Shown one piece after another: positions 10,801 to 21,064 of a stretch of 64,000 bases of DNA. Origin of the DNA: Bryoerythrophyllum caledonicum (Eukaryota; Streptophyta; Bryopsida; Pottiales; Pottiaceae); the NCBI GenBank assembly GCA_963971425.1, contig OZ020523.1:23045105-23109104 (forward strand), in the 5' to 3' direction. The translations under genes were made by a program, and so were the position numbers. Below the pieces are notes generated by a model. That model saw only the letters and a program-made list of their open reading frames with translations, did not search any database and was not told the origin of the DNA. How positions within the stretch are numbered: the stretch's first letter is position 1; each line of letters opens with the position of its first letter.

Positions 10801-12601
10801 GTTTAATGCCTTGTGCTTTACAAAAACTATTAAATGAATCAGACATGTATTCACCGCCACGGTCAGACCGTAAAATTTTGATTTGGCAGTTAGTTTGCTT
10901 TTCTACAAAATTCTTGTAAAGGATGAATTTATCAAAAGCTTCAGATTTTTGTCTCATTAAGTAGATGTGACAATATCTAGATAAATCATCTATAAAGGTG
11001 ATAAAATATTTACATCCAGAATGTGTACCTACTTGCATAGGGCCACAAATGTCAGAATGTATTAATCCTAAAAGTTCTGTAGCTCGTTGTCCTCCTCCTT
11101 TAGGAAATTTGCCTTTGTGTTGTTTGCCCTCAACACATGATTTGCAAAAAGTCATGTTATGTACATCAAAAGTATCAATGCCTTTGGACATTGATTGGAT
11201 TTGTTTTAATCTGTATTGATTGATATGGCCTAGTCTTAAATGCCACAAGTCAGCTTTACTCAAACTTTGTATTGTAGCTGGTATAGCTAATATTTTCTTA
11301 TTTGGGATTACAGTTGTACCCAATTCGTATAAGTCAGGGTTTAACTTGCATTTTGCAATTGTTTGGCCTGATTTATTCAATAATATTGAAATTCCAGATT
11401 TGATACGAATTTCACCTCCAGCTCTGTCTAATTGTTTGGCAGAAAATAAATTCTTCGCCAACCCGGGTACATGTAAGACATCAGGTATGACTTTCTCCAT
11501 ACCATTTGAAAGTCTAACTGTAACATCACCGAGTCCTTCTATTTTATAAGATGTACTATCATCTCCTAAATATACAAATTGCTGCTCTTCATACTTTGTA
11601 TAATTAGTGAAGGCATTTGGTTCATGACACATGTGTTGTGTCGCACCAGAGTCTACATACCATGTAGATGTAGATATTTCATTAGTTATGAGTGCAGCCA
11701 CATAAAGTCTATTTGGTTTTATAACCATATTTGACTGTTTTCTCTTTTCAGCAGCTATTCTTGTTCTACAATCTTGAATTAGATGTCCAGATTTCTTACA
11801 ATAGAAGCATTTCTTATCAGCAGAATAATTCTTCTTCTTCTCAAAAGGTCGGGAAGAACTTTCATCTTTTGAATTTGAATTTGAGAATTTCTTGTAGTTT
11901 TTGTTATGATATTGTTTCTTATTATTATAAGATTGTTTTCTTCCAACATATAGGGCTGATTTGTTATCCAAGTTTAAATTCATATCCTTCATTAAGGTTT
12001 CCTCTTGTATTAAGTCTGTTATCAATGATTGTAGAGTAATGCCTGGCTGCCTTCTTAAAGAACTAATGAAAGATCGATAAGACGGTGGCAAACTCCTCAT
12101 AAGAGTTAAGATTGCTTCATCATCTTGTGTTGGACATCCGGCTGCTGATAATTGCTCCAAGTGAGATCTAAAAACATGAATATGTTTAGTAATACTCTCA
12201 TTTTCTTTCATTTTGAGAGTATGTAACTTATCTTTAAGATACATCTTAGTTACGGCATCCTGTGATTCAAAGACGCTCTTTAATTCTTTCCATGCTTCAT
12301 TTGATGTACTACATGATTGAATGTGTGATACCACACTATTTTCAAGACAATTGTTGATTATGGTTAGAGATATTGTATCTCTTTCTTCCCAGTTGCTAAT
12401 ACTTCCTGCTCCTGTGGCAGGCAAAGCTGGGGCACCTGCAGCAATTTCTGCTGCATCAGGTGCTATAGGTAAGGGTTTACTACCACTTACCACAGACCAT
12501 AATTTTTCACTCTTGAAGACTAATTTCAATCTATGTTGCCAAATGTTAAAATAAGTGCCATCAAACTTAGTAATGTGGCTTATGTCAACTTTGTGAGTCA
12601 T
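7823..12601 (-). pseudogene. copia gag-pol polyprotein, one in-frame TGA
   Basis: A single frame starts at ATG 12601. Gag comes first (UBN2-type), with a zinc knuckle CFYCKKSGHLIQDC. The protease has WYVDSGATQHMC. Integrase has an HHCC finger, the aspartates in HSDICGP and RSDRGGEY and the glutamate in QQNGVSERKNR. Reverse transcriptase has KWVFKIK, ARGFTQVQGIDY, LDVKTAFLHG and the catalytic YVDD. RNase H has FSDADWAGD and YCDSQSAI. A TGA at 9434-9436 lies between KQSS and AWYM where copia proteins have Arg, so it is probably CGA to TGA. After RNase H the frame continues about 110 codons, including CHFYKECGHIQRSC, a second zinc-knuckle-like motif whose second cysteine is Tyr. Reading through one stop, all enzymatic domains are present. 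Confidence 0.95.
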
Positions 12602-12853
12602 TTCTAATGCTTAATAAAATGAACTTCAAATTTCTTCATAAGATTAAAGATTCAGATTGAATCACTATAATTTCCATATTACTTATGAATTTCAATTCTA
12701 TTTTAGCAGGATCGAAATTGTTTCCAATGAAGTTGTAGACCGGATACTTTTCACCAGCCTCAATCTCCATGTAGGATTGTTGATATATATTCATTTTCTT
12801 TTGGTATAAATTATAAGCAATTTTGCTTTTAACATTAGAAACTGAAATTCATC

Positions 12854-12872
12854 GGGATTCGCTCTGATACCA
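12854..12872 (-). promoter_or_regulatory. primer binding site for initiator tRNA-Met
   Basis: Directly inside the 5' LTR on the - strand lies TGGTATCAGAGCGAATCCC. Its first 12 bases are the standard complement of the 3' end of plant initiator tRNA-Met used by many copia elements to prime minus-strand cDNA. Confidence 0.9.
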
Positions 12873-13079
12873 TGTAGAAATTATTAGTGAATAATATGAA
12901 TCATTGTAAGTGTACAAAATTAAATTGTATCGAATATGTAATGAGGATTACATCATATTTCAACTAAGAGTCTCATGAGATAATCTGTAAAGACACGACT
13001 CTCTATATCTGTGTATAGAGTTGTTATGTATCTGAAGATTGCGACTAGTGTACTACTTATGTACTGTGTATATCCAACA
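12873..13079 (-). repeat. 5' LTR of the copia element
   Basis: 207 bases starting TGTAGAAATT. It carries the element's promoter by family knowledge. It is followed directly by the second copy of the CGTCC target duplication. Confidence 0.95.
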
Positions 13080-13084
13080 CGTCC

Positions 13085-13195
13085 TGCCTCACGGTGCCCA
13101 ACTTGAGCAGGACCACGCACGAGAAGCACGCCCTCGAGCGGCAGTTGTGGGGCAGCGCCACGCTTGTCTCTCCGCCGCGTCCAGAATGCACTTAC
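13085..13195 (-). pseudogene. [2Fe-2S] ferredoxin-like gene, middle part (other side of the insertion)
   Basis: On the - strand this reads CILDAAERQ, then after a one-base loss near 13160, VALPHNCRSRACFSCVVLL and KLGTVRQDD before the insertion. CRSRACFSC is the C-x4-C-x2-C cluster motif of plant-type ferredoxins and ILDAAE.. is the conserved segment before it. Upstream of about 13195 the similarity ends in short tandem repeats, so the transit peptide and first half of the domain are lost or far away. The gene was already, or has since become, frameshifted. Confidence 0.8.
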
Positions 13196-13310
13196 AGCTT
13201 CTTACACTACAAGAAGATGGGGGTCACTTTGCCAACAGCTTCTTACACTACAAAAAACATAAGAATCTTTTCCTTCTTACACTACATAAACATGAGTGTC
13301 GCTTTATCAA
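13190..13310. repeat. short tandem repeat, unit CTTCTTACACTACA
   Basis: Three imperfect copies of AGCTTCTTACACTACAARAA at about 13195, 13237 and 13280. They mark the point where ferredoxin similarity ends. Confidence 0.6.
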
Positions 13311-13823
13311 ACCACCTGATACGATGCTGAGATTGTAATTTGCCCACGTCTCGCGCTCGTTAGAGACTTTTTCGTGAAGAGCAAAGGCGTGATCTTCACT
13401 GCAGACGACATGGCAACACCGCTGCTTGACAATGAAATTGCTCCCGATACTAAAGCTGCCATATTGTCTCAAATGATCTATCTCTCTCTCTCGATCGAGG
13501 TCATGAAACTACAAAGTATCCCAGGAAGGCAGCTACAGAGCATCCTCTCGATCTCAAACCTTTGAAAGAGAGAAAAGAACAGCGATGGTATTTCTCATAT
13601 CCGGACACTACGCGGCTTCATGTAGGAAGACGCTCGCAGTGCAGAGTCAGCAAAACCAAGTGTACCCCAACGTGATGAAGACGAAGAGTATGGACTCTCG
13701 ATGACGATGAAACCGAGAGAATTTCATCGCACTCACTTATTCTGTAAGTTAGGGGTGTGTCACAAGTGGGGTGGCTGAGTTTCTTCAGAATTCATGTTTT
13801 AAAGGTTCTGAGAGAGCGTGACG
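13311..13823. other. no gene recognised
   Basis: Moderately GC-balanced sequence with short open frames and a CT-rich tract at about 13480-13500. Its last part may be the 5' UTR and promoter of the exon at 13824. Confidence 0.3.
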
Positions 13824-13952
13824 ATGGCGAAGCGATTGCTGTTGCAGAGCTGCAGGAAGGCTTTTTTACAGAGTTTCTTCCAAGTTCGTTCTCTTCATAC
13901 GATTCAGAAGAGGGAAGTTCCGGTGTGCGTTGCGCCGACTGCGGAGGAGTTC
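13824..13952 (+). CDS. possible first exon of a mitochondrial-targeted protein
   Basis: ATG at 13824 opens 43 codons that end at a good donor (TTC before GTGAGT at 13953). The peptide MAKRLLLQSCRKAFLQSFFQ, then VRSLHTIQKREV, has no acidic residue in the first 30, many Arg/Ser/Leu, and looks like a mitochondrial presequence. A possible acceptor (CTGCACAG) lies at about 14336, but the following exon cannot be traced with confidence because a MITE begins at 14540. I do not recognise the mature protein. Confidence 0.4.
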
Positions 13953-14539
13953 GTGAGTAGATTCTACGAGGTGCACATTCATGGCTCCTTTTCAGAGATT
14001 TGAGGGTTTCTGTGCTTGAAAGAACTAGGATCTCCTCGTTTGAGAAATATTTTTACATGCTTTATGTGAAGCTCTGTTTTAGCGGTTTCTGTGTTTCTGT
14101 GCTTTGGATTTGATGTAGATTCTAGATCGTGGACGAGTTGGGGTTTTCTCGTTAGAGGATTCCGTTTTGTATGCTGATCAGTTGGGATTTTGTGAAGCTC
14201 TGTTTTACGGTTTTTGGTGTGGAGCGCATAGAAATTACAGTGGATCTGGAATGCGCGCTGCCTCACAATTTTATGGCCTCACCCATGCATACACGGACGT
14301 TGTGAAGTGACTGTTCTCGCATATTATCTGCACAGATCCGCAATGACACTCTGATCATGGCTTCCTTGACGTTGAGGAATCAGGACCTACGCAGAAGTGG
14401 TATCAGAATCAGTTGCTCTTGTAATGTTCTCTTGGAGTCCTTATTCAAGGGATTCTTGAAGATCACGTTTAAAGTCGTATTTTTTTTAATTACTGAAACG
14501 TTGCTCGGGTGTTGGTTCATAAACTGGATCTGTGGTATA
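13953..14539. other. probable intron or non-coding sequence
   Basis: No clear gene. A possible splice acceptor lies near 14336, with a short open stretch after it to about 14400. Confidence 0.3.
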
Positions 14540-14741
14540 AGGTAATCCCCCCCATAACCAACAAAAACCCATAGCCAACGCCTATAAAATTGGGGTATAT
14601 CCAACCCTCTTCCATCCCACTACAGCTCCAAATGGAGGTTTGCTATTAGTCAACACCCTTACTTTTGGTCATTGGTTATGGGGGTACCTACTGCTGGCCA
14701 CCCACTAAACATGGTTGCACAATCTAAAAATTCATAACTAA

Positions 14742-15347
14742 GGGCCGCTTCACACTATGCCCAAGTCGAGAGGCCGACTGTCAAAATGAGTGGCCAAACT
14801 ATGGCGAGAGGCCAAACTTTTTTGCCAAAAAAATACATTAAATTATATAGATTGAAGGTTTGGCCAGTCGTGGTGTGAAGCCCCAAAGGCCAAGTCCAAA
14901 GTCCAAACCCCATGTCATTACGCCAAAAGAAAATCAGCCCAAAAAAATCAGCCAATAAAATTCAGCCAAAAAAATCAGCCAAAAAAAATCAGCCAAAAAA
15001 ATCAGCCAAAAAAATCAGCCAAAAAAAATCAGCCCAAAAAATCGGTCTCCTTCATCTAACGGTCTAGATCTTGTCACTTTTTGATTATTTTAATAAATAA
15101 ATTCGACGGACTCTCGATTGTAGTTTGGGTCGAGCAAAATGGGCGACCTAAGTTTTGCTCGAGAGGCCGTCGCTTTGGCGCCAAAACAACCCAAAAGTGT
15201 TGCCATGTAGGACGACGACCTTTGGAGTTTCGGCACAAGTGTGAAGGCCCAAAGTCCGGACTTTGGACATTCTAGCAATCTCATTGGTGGAAATCGACGG
15301 CCTCTCAACTTGGCCTCTCAACTTGGCCACCAAGTGTGAAGCGGCCC
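14742..15347. mobile_element. Harbinger/Tourist-like MITE nested in the previous MITE
   Basis: Inverted ends GGGCCGCTTCACACT, flanked by a 3-bp TAA duplication (14739-14741 and 15348-15350). The uninterrupted site is seen in copy 2, which reads straight through ATAACTAATTC. A 3-bp TWA duplication is typical of PIF/Harbinger. Inside are GGCCAAGT/ACTTGGCC subterminal repeats and the minisatellite at 14931-15045. Confidence 0.8.
14931..15045. repeat. minisatellite, unit ATCAGCC plus A-run (14-15 bp)
   Basis: About seven tandem copies of TCAGCCAAAAAAA with varying A-run lengths, inside the Harbinger-like MITE. Confidence 0.85.
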
Positions 15348-15492
15348 TAATTCAGTTTTCATCGAAAAAGTATGAAATCACTTGGGTTGGAGTTGTAATT
15401 CTATTGACTATCACTTAAAAAATGATAGTATAATTATCTCCTCTCTCCATATATGCACATTCCTTAACTTGTCGGTTCTAGGGGGGCTTCCT

Positions 15493-16186
15493 TAATTTGC
15501 ATGAAGGTGATTGACCACCTTCGTTTTTAGTTGGTGGCACATTAACCCTTAAAGGACCTATGACCGTGGCATTGATCCCAATTTCCATTCTACAATGTGC
15601 TCTAATTTTTCATTAAGTATAAATGGAAATTTTTTTATTTCATTTTTTAAGAGATGAGATCACATGTTTTTGTTTATGTCACAAAGATCACAATCTTTTT
15701 TGTGAAAATTTGAATTTATTGTGAATTTTTAAAGAAAACGTGAAGAAAATTCATAGTGAATACAAAGTATGCTAAAAATTTCACCAATAGTATACATTGT
15801 AGGGACAAAATTTGTGGTGTACATGAATCTTCCGCATTCGGCTAAAATTAGAGAATCGGTCAAGCATGGTCGTAGGCCCAAAGTTCAAATCGCAACAACT
15901 TATTCAACTTTGGGTATTTTTAAATTTCAATTTGGAATGGAAACTAGACTTCATCAACTTCAATTCTTTAGTTGGACTCAAAATCAAAAAATATCATTTT
16001 AATGACTTGAATTTAGATTTTGAGCACGAGCCATAAGTTTCTAAAACTCACTACATTGAGATCCATGTCACAAACTTTTTTTTCTATAGGTATAACATGA
16101 TTACGTCAACGAGGCAAGTTTCATCATCATCTAATGCTTACACATTCAATGAACTCTCCACAAAAATAATTGGATGAAAAGTGATT
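15493..16186. other. AT-rich, no gene recognised
   Basis: Contains one isolated TTAACCCTTAAAGGACC at 15542, which looks like the end of the TTAA element family, but no partner end was found. Confidence 0.4.
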
Positions 16187-18889
16187 GTTTATAGCGATAA
16201 GCGTGTGATGAAGTGCTGCTTTTCAAGGGAGGATAAAGCAATATGGCGTCCAGATGAAGAGTGGAGATATCATCCTTTGGCATTGAAGGCCCTGGGAGAT
16301 CAATTGGTTACCACCAAGATCAAAGATTGGGATGAAACCTTGAAGGCATTGGATAAGTTTAATATGTGGAAAGATATTAAACACCCTGTGTTCTCAATTC
16401 TTGGGTTGGGATTTTATGCTCTTCAAAAGGAGTTTCAAGAGATATTCTTGGACTTAGCACTTCTTTGGAGGTCTAAATGGATTTGGGACTCATGGAATTT
16501 TGGCCATTTGTGGATCCAAGAGAATGTCTTGGGGTGGAAATGGTTGTGCACATTGCATTTAGTTTCTGAAGGTGAAATGATTGCAAATGTAAGACTTCTC
16601 TCCTATTCCTTCTTGAGAACTTTGTCTTTGTAGCAATGATGTGGTTACGTTAGAAGTCTTGAGGGTCACTTAAACTTTTAGTAAGATAATTTGATTTTTG
16701 AAATGTGTTTCTTAAATTCTTTCTAAATACTATTAATATATAGAAGGGCTTGTTCGGTTATTCCATAAGAGTTCGGTGGTTTGTTTTAAACTCAAGTTAA
16801 GAAGGCTTAACCATCTGTGGGAGTGAAAGTAGACACTAGTGCCTTTTCTCTTCGGTTGGATTGAGGTATTGGAGGTTCAAACACCAAAAATGGTTAAAAT
16901 AATATTGGCTATATTTATTGGATTCATAGTTTTCTTGTTGTCAATTGCACTATCCCTCTTTGACTAATTTGGAGGTTTTTCTTTACTAAAGTAATAAATC
17001 TAACATACCTTATTGTAGGAATACTACAAAGCCAATTTAAATGCTAATATGGCCCAATGAATCCTTCAAAATGTTGAGATTGTACATAAAGTTTGCACTT
17101 AGAAAGTTCTACACCTATGTTTTAAGGTAATGAAAATCGTTTATGTCAAAGATAGAGTTGTGGTATCTATATAAGTACTTTTGGGTGACTTTAGAAGCAA
17201 CTCTATGATGGTTGAAAGCATTGATCACATTTGTTTCTTTGTATTGAAACTCAAAATCCTGGTGTTGTGATACAGTAACAAATGAAGGTTGTGCCTATTC
17301 TTTATTCATTTCTAAAACTCATGAAGCAAGTGAATTTTGATGACTAGCTCAATGAAGTTTCACATGTGTGAACATTGCTGTAAGGTAAGCCTCTCCATAA
17401 CCAACCAAAATCCATAGCCAACGCCTACAAAATTGGGGTATATCCAACCCTCTTCCATCCCATTACCACCAACTCAGCTCCAAATGGAGGTTTGCTATTA
17501 GTCAACACCCTTACTTTTGGTAGTTCGTTATGGGGGGTACCTACTGCTAGCCACCCCCTAAACATGGCTGCACAGTTTGAAAATTCATAACTAATTCATT
17601 TTTCATTGAAAAAATATGAAATCACTTGGGTTGGAATTGCAATTCTATTGGCTATCACTGAAAAATAATAGTATAATTATCTCCTCTCTCCATGTATGCA
17701 CATTTCTTAACTTGTCGGTTTTAGGGGGGCTTACCTTAATGGTGGTTGTTGGATGTGGAATGCTTGGTATACTTCTGACATTGAGAAATCTTGTGTATTT
17801 TTGTCAGAAAGAATTTTTTCTTTCAAAATCCGTTTCGATGGATTTAGAATTTCATTCAACCAAATTGCAATTGGTGAGGTTGAGTTGTATACAAGGGCGG
17901 TCAAATGGACTTGTGTTTCCACCGGACCTCAGCAAGTGCACAAGATTGTATGAGGTTGCTCTTCCTGGTATTTCTTGGGTACAGGATTGAAGGTATCAGC
18001 TTTTGTAGATATTGGCAAGTTCCTACCCACATCACTGCAAATGCTTGATGTTTCTTTCCACCCTTATTTTCAAAGCATACAAATTTGTGCAATGGCCGCA
18101 TTGACAAACTTGCAAGACTTGAATCTTCGACATTGCCATGATATGTGTGATTTTACAGGCCTATTGAAGAAGTTGGACACCTCATGTACGGGAATTTCTG
18201 AGGTACGCGGTGATCTGTGGAAGCTAAGGCATCTACAATACCTTGATGTGAGCCACTGCTTTGTCGGCATCGTCCATTCGACGGGCTTGCAGAGTATCCT
18301 TGGACATGATTGTGGAGAATTGAGAGAGGTGCCTGATGATTTGAGTAGCTTACAACAATTGGAGGTGCTTGATTTGTAGAAGGCTTCAAAAATGCTTGTG
18401 GACTATCTCGGGAATGAGGGAAAATTGGAAGTGAAAGTGGGCGGATGTTGGGGTTTGATTGTGCCTCTTGTGCGGAAGCTTACGGGCTTTGAGGTTGCTC
18501 GGGATGAAGATGGATGCAACTGTAGCTCATGTGAATCCATGGGATCATGGATTGCAGCCAAGAAGCGTGTCGACGCTGCTCCCTACAACTGGCTTAAGAA
18601 CGTCCTTGGTTCTGGGGAGGAATATTCATCTAAAGATGGGCTTGCCCATTGGACATACTTGTTGGATGATGAAAATCAGGCCACTGAAGTTCTCATAAGA
18701 GGACTATGTGAGCACAACGCACGTGAGAGCAGAACAACAAACAGACTTGCTGCTGTGGTTGAGGATGATGCCATACAAAATCGTTCTTATGACAACAAAT
18801 ATTACAGGTGGGTTGTAGTGGTGAAAGCACCATGCACGTTCAAAGCTGAGAATTCCAATGAGAAGCATCAGAACATTGCTGAAGGATGA
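16187..18889 (+). pseudogene. TNL immune receptor pseudogene B (NB-ARC end and LRR)
   Basis: 16187-16588 corresponds to the end of exon 4 of TNL A (VMKCCFSRE, then HPLALKAL, the GLPLAL-like motif, and LDKFNMWKD), ending at a conserved donor AAT/GTAAG. The exon that should follow is largely missing and a MITE (17383-17736) sits in the gap. LRR similarity resumes at about 17740 and runs through NLQDLNLRHC and LQYLDVSHC to the C-terminal GSWIAAKKRVDAAPYNWLK region, ending at TGA 18887. A TAG at 18377-18379 interrupts the frame. The P-loop, TIR and start are absent. In the family these proteins detect pathogen effectors inside the cell. Confidence 0.8.
17383..17736 (+). mobile_element. MITE family 'AGGTAAGCC', copy 2 (uninterrupted)
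   Basis: 354 bp from AGGTAAGCCTCTCCATAACC to GGGGGGCTTACCT with TA on both sides. It shows the empty site for the Harbinger-like insertion in copy 1. It lies within the decayed intron/LRR part of TNL B. Confidence 0.8.
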
Positions 18890-19110
18890 AACAATTGATT
18901 TCAAGTTATCGGGAGTGCATCATTTTGAATCATGCAACAAGAGTGTAGACCAGTTCAGCAATTGAGGAACTAGGAATTCCAATGAGAAGCTAGATATTGA
19001 GGACCATGAGACTCTTTATGTTTAGAATTTGCAGCTCACGTTTTGTTTTAATATCTGATGATTCATAAGTCTGCCTTATTACATGACTAAATATCACATT
19101 TCATCACTCG
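18890..19110 (+). other. 3' flank of TNL B, homologous to the 3' flank of TNL A
   Basis: It matches about 38400-38670 (shared GAATTCCARTGAGAA, TTCAAGTTATYGGGAG, CTAAATATCACAT.TCATCACT). The Tc1-like element begins where the homology would continue, so the paralogue at 38665 shows the uninterrupted arrangement. Confidence 0.7.
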
Positions 19111-19112
19111 TA

Positions 19113-19675
19113 CAGTGGGGTACCAATCAAAATGTCGTTTTTGAATTCGCAGTGAGAAAAATTTCAGTAGTGCCAACTTTGAAAGCCTCCTGAGAGCTCA
19201 AAAATTCGTATTTTACCACGAAATTTTTACCAAAGAATTATCTTTAAGATAATTACATGTATGCCGAATTTCAAGGCCAAAAAATTCACCGAAAAAAAGT
19301 TATTCAAAATCTACCAACATTGGTAGCTGTGGAAATTTTTTCACTGCTGCCAACTTTGATAGCCTCCCAAAGATTGATTTTTTTTTTTTTTGCCATGAAA
19401 TTCTTGGAACAAAAATCTCTTTATGTTAACAACATATGGTACAAATTTCAAGGCCAAAAGATTAATACAAAAAAAGAAATCCACAATCTACCAACATGTG
19501 TAGTTGTGGGAAACAATGGGGGAAACCATTTCATTGCTACCAACTTTGACACCCTGAGAAATTGTCTATTTACCATGAAATTTTTGGCACAACATGATCT
19601 TTATGATAAAAACATTCATGCCAAATTTTAAGGTCAAAAAATTTATACAAAAAAAAACATTTACAATCTACCAAC
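19113..19675. repeat. left inverted repeat of Tc1-like element 1, about three tandem modules
   Basis: The repeat is built from modules of roughly 180 bp. Each carries in order CCAACTTTGA.A.CCT, a T-rich stretch with CATGAAATTYTTGG, TTTATGTTAA.AACAT, AAATTTCAAGGCCAAAA and CTACCAAC.T near its end. The inner end includes the transposase stop codon. Confidence 0.75.
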
Positions 19676-20647
19676 GTGTATGTCCTCCATTTGCCTCAAT
19701 CACTGCTTGTAACCTAAAGGGCATAGAATGACATAGTTGAAGGAGCTTTGTACCATTGATTAACTTCCACTCTCTTTCAATAACTACCTTCAAGTCATCT
19801 AAATTTTTTGGACATATTGGGCCATATTGCACAACATCTTTCAAAATCTTCCAAAGGTTTGCAGGCCAATCGAGCTTCTCCAAAAGGTGTGTTTGTCTCC
19901 ATTCTTCACATACTTTGCTACAATGGACAGGTGCGCCATCTTCCATGAGCAATCCCTGTGGCACTCTACTCATAAAATGAAGCAACTCGACATTGTAGAC
20001 CACTTCAACAAAATCCTTAGGAGAACGTCTATCCTTGGGCATAAAACAAGTTGTGACTTTTTCCCTCCAACAAATGCACCCCAAATCATCAAAGAAGTTC
20101 TTCCACTCTTAAAAGTTGGAACTATACAACTTGATGAATAGCGCTCATATGCATTTCTCCAAACATGAACTTGTTTAGAATTTTTCCCAACTTCAAAGGT
20201 AGATTCATCTATCCAAACAACTCTCTCCCATTCTTTTACAGTCCATCCACAATACTTTTGAGCAAATGCCAATCGTTTAGACATGTGACAATGTGTCAAA
20301 AAAGGTTTTTTAACAACAATTGGACTGAAAATGCCACTCTCATATAAGGCCCTTCGAATAGTCGATCTAGACACTTGAGTAGAACATATATTAGTGATCT
20401 CAGAGAGTGTCGAGCGACGATGAGATTTTGAGACACGTATAATAGCACGGACATCTCTATCACTAAGCTTTTTAGCATGACTTCCACCACAAGGTTTGCA
20501 CTTATAGGTTCCATCTTCTCAAAATTTCTTCACTACCCTCTGAACTGTTCTAACATGGACTCTAACAATAGCTGCAATGTCAACTCTTGTCTTTCCTGCC
20601 TCACTCAAACCTACTATGCGAGCACGAATTTCATCTGAAATAGCCAT
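19668..20647 (-). pseudogene. Tc1-like transposase (DD34E type), broken, third catalytic residue deleted
   Basis: The start ATG at 20647 aligns with that of the intact protein at 25781-26788. The bipartite helix-turn-helix region and the first catalytic Asp (WIDESTFEVG) are present. Damage: a TGA at 20519-20521, a frameshift near 20040, and an in-frame loss of about 11 codons between LDWPAN and LWKILKD. That loss removes the SPDLNPIEN motif with the catalytic Glu. The second Asp is present (MEDGAPVHCS). It cannot catalyse transposition. The stop lies inside the element's inverted repeat, as in the intact copy. Confidence 0.9.
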
Positions 20648-21062
20648 CACTCACTGACCATGATCTTGCCTTCACTTAATCACCATGATCCAGCCTCACT
20701 CACTGAGCACATATATAACCTCACTCAGTCATCATAAAAAATCTCACATACCCTCAATTACTCACCATCATCATGCCTCACAGCCTTCACTCGTTCACCA
20801 GACCTCACCAGTCACCACATGTAAGTTATAACCTCACTCACTCTTAAAGAAAATCTCACATACCTCCATATATCCTCAGACACTCATCTCATGCCTCATC
20901 CACTCAGTTATCACATAGCCTAGACTTACTCAGTTAACTCATCTTTCATGCACTCAATCACTCATGTTCACAAAGTTTCAATCCTGTGCTAGAAAATAAT
21001 CACCCATCACTTGCTTCTCTCATCATCCCACATCCCACCTCCTATAATGCTCTATTGTACAG
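20648..21062. repeat. CACTCA-rich simple repeat region inside Tc1-like element 1
   Basis: Imperfect repetition of CTCACTCA, CTCACCAT and CTCACATA motifs. It lies where the promoter of the transposase would be. Confidence 0.5.
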
Positions 21063-21064
21063 TA

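Larger units (their letters stand above)
6902..13079 (-). mobile_element. Ty1/copia LTR retrotransposon, near-complete and young
   Basis: The two 207-bp LTRs differ at two positions, begin TG and end CA, and are flanked by the 5-bp duplication CGTCC (6897-6901 and 13080-13084). On the - strand the order is 5' LTR, tRNA primer site, gag-pol, a 3' non-coding segment of about 0.7 kb, a purine-rich tract (GTGGGAG) and 3' LTR. LTR identity of about 99 percent means recent insertion. Only one nonsense codon interrupts gag-pol. The insertion point is the loop between cysteines 3 and 4 of a ferredoxin reading frame. Confidence 0.95.
14540..15492 (+). mobile_element. MITE family 'AGGTAAGCC', copy 1 (interrupted by a nested MITE)
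   Basis: It begins AGGTAATCCCCCCCATAACC and ends GGGGGGCTTCCT, with TA on each side (14538-14539 and 15493-15494). The body matches copy 2 at 17383-17736 and, inverted, copy 3 at 31028-31382. A 606-bp insert at 14742-15347 splits it. Terminal inverted repeats and TA flanks suggest a Stowaway/mariner-type non-autonomous element. Confidence 0.75.

Noticed and set aside
15542-15560. TTAACCCTTAAAGGACC as the start of another TTAA-type element
   Set aside because: No inverted partner followed by TTAA was found within the next kilobase, so it is at most a truncated end.
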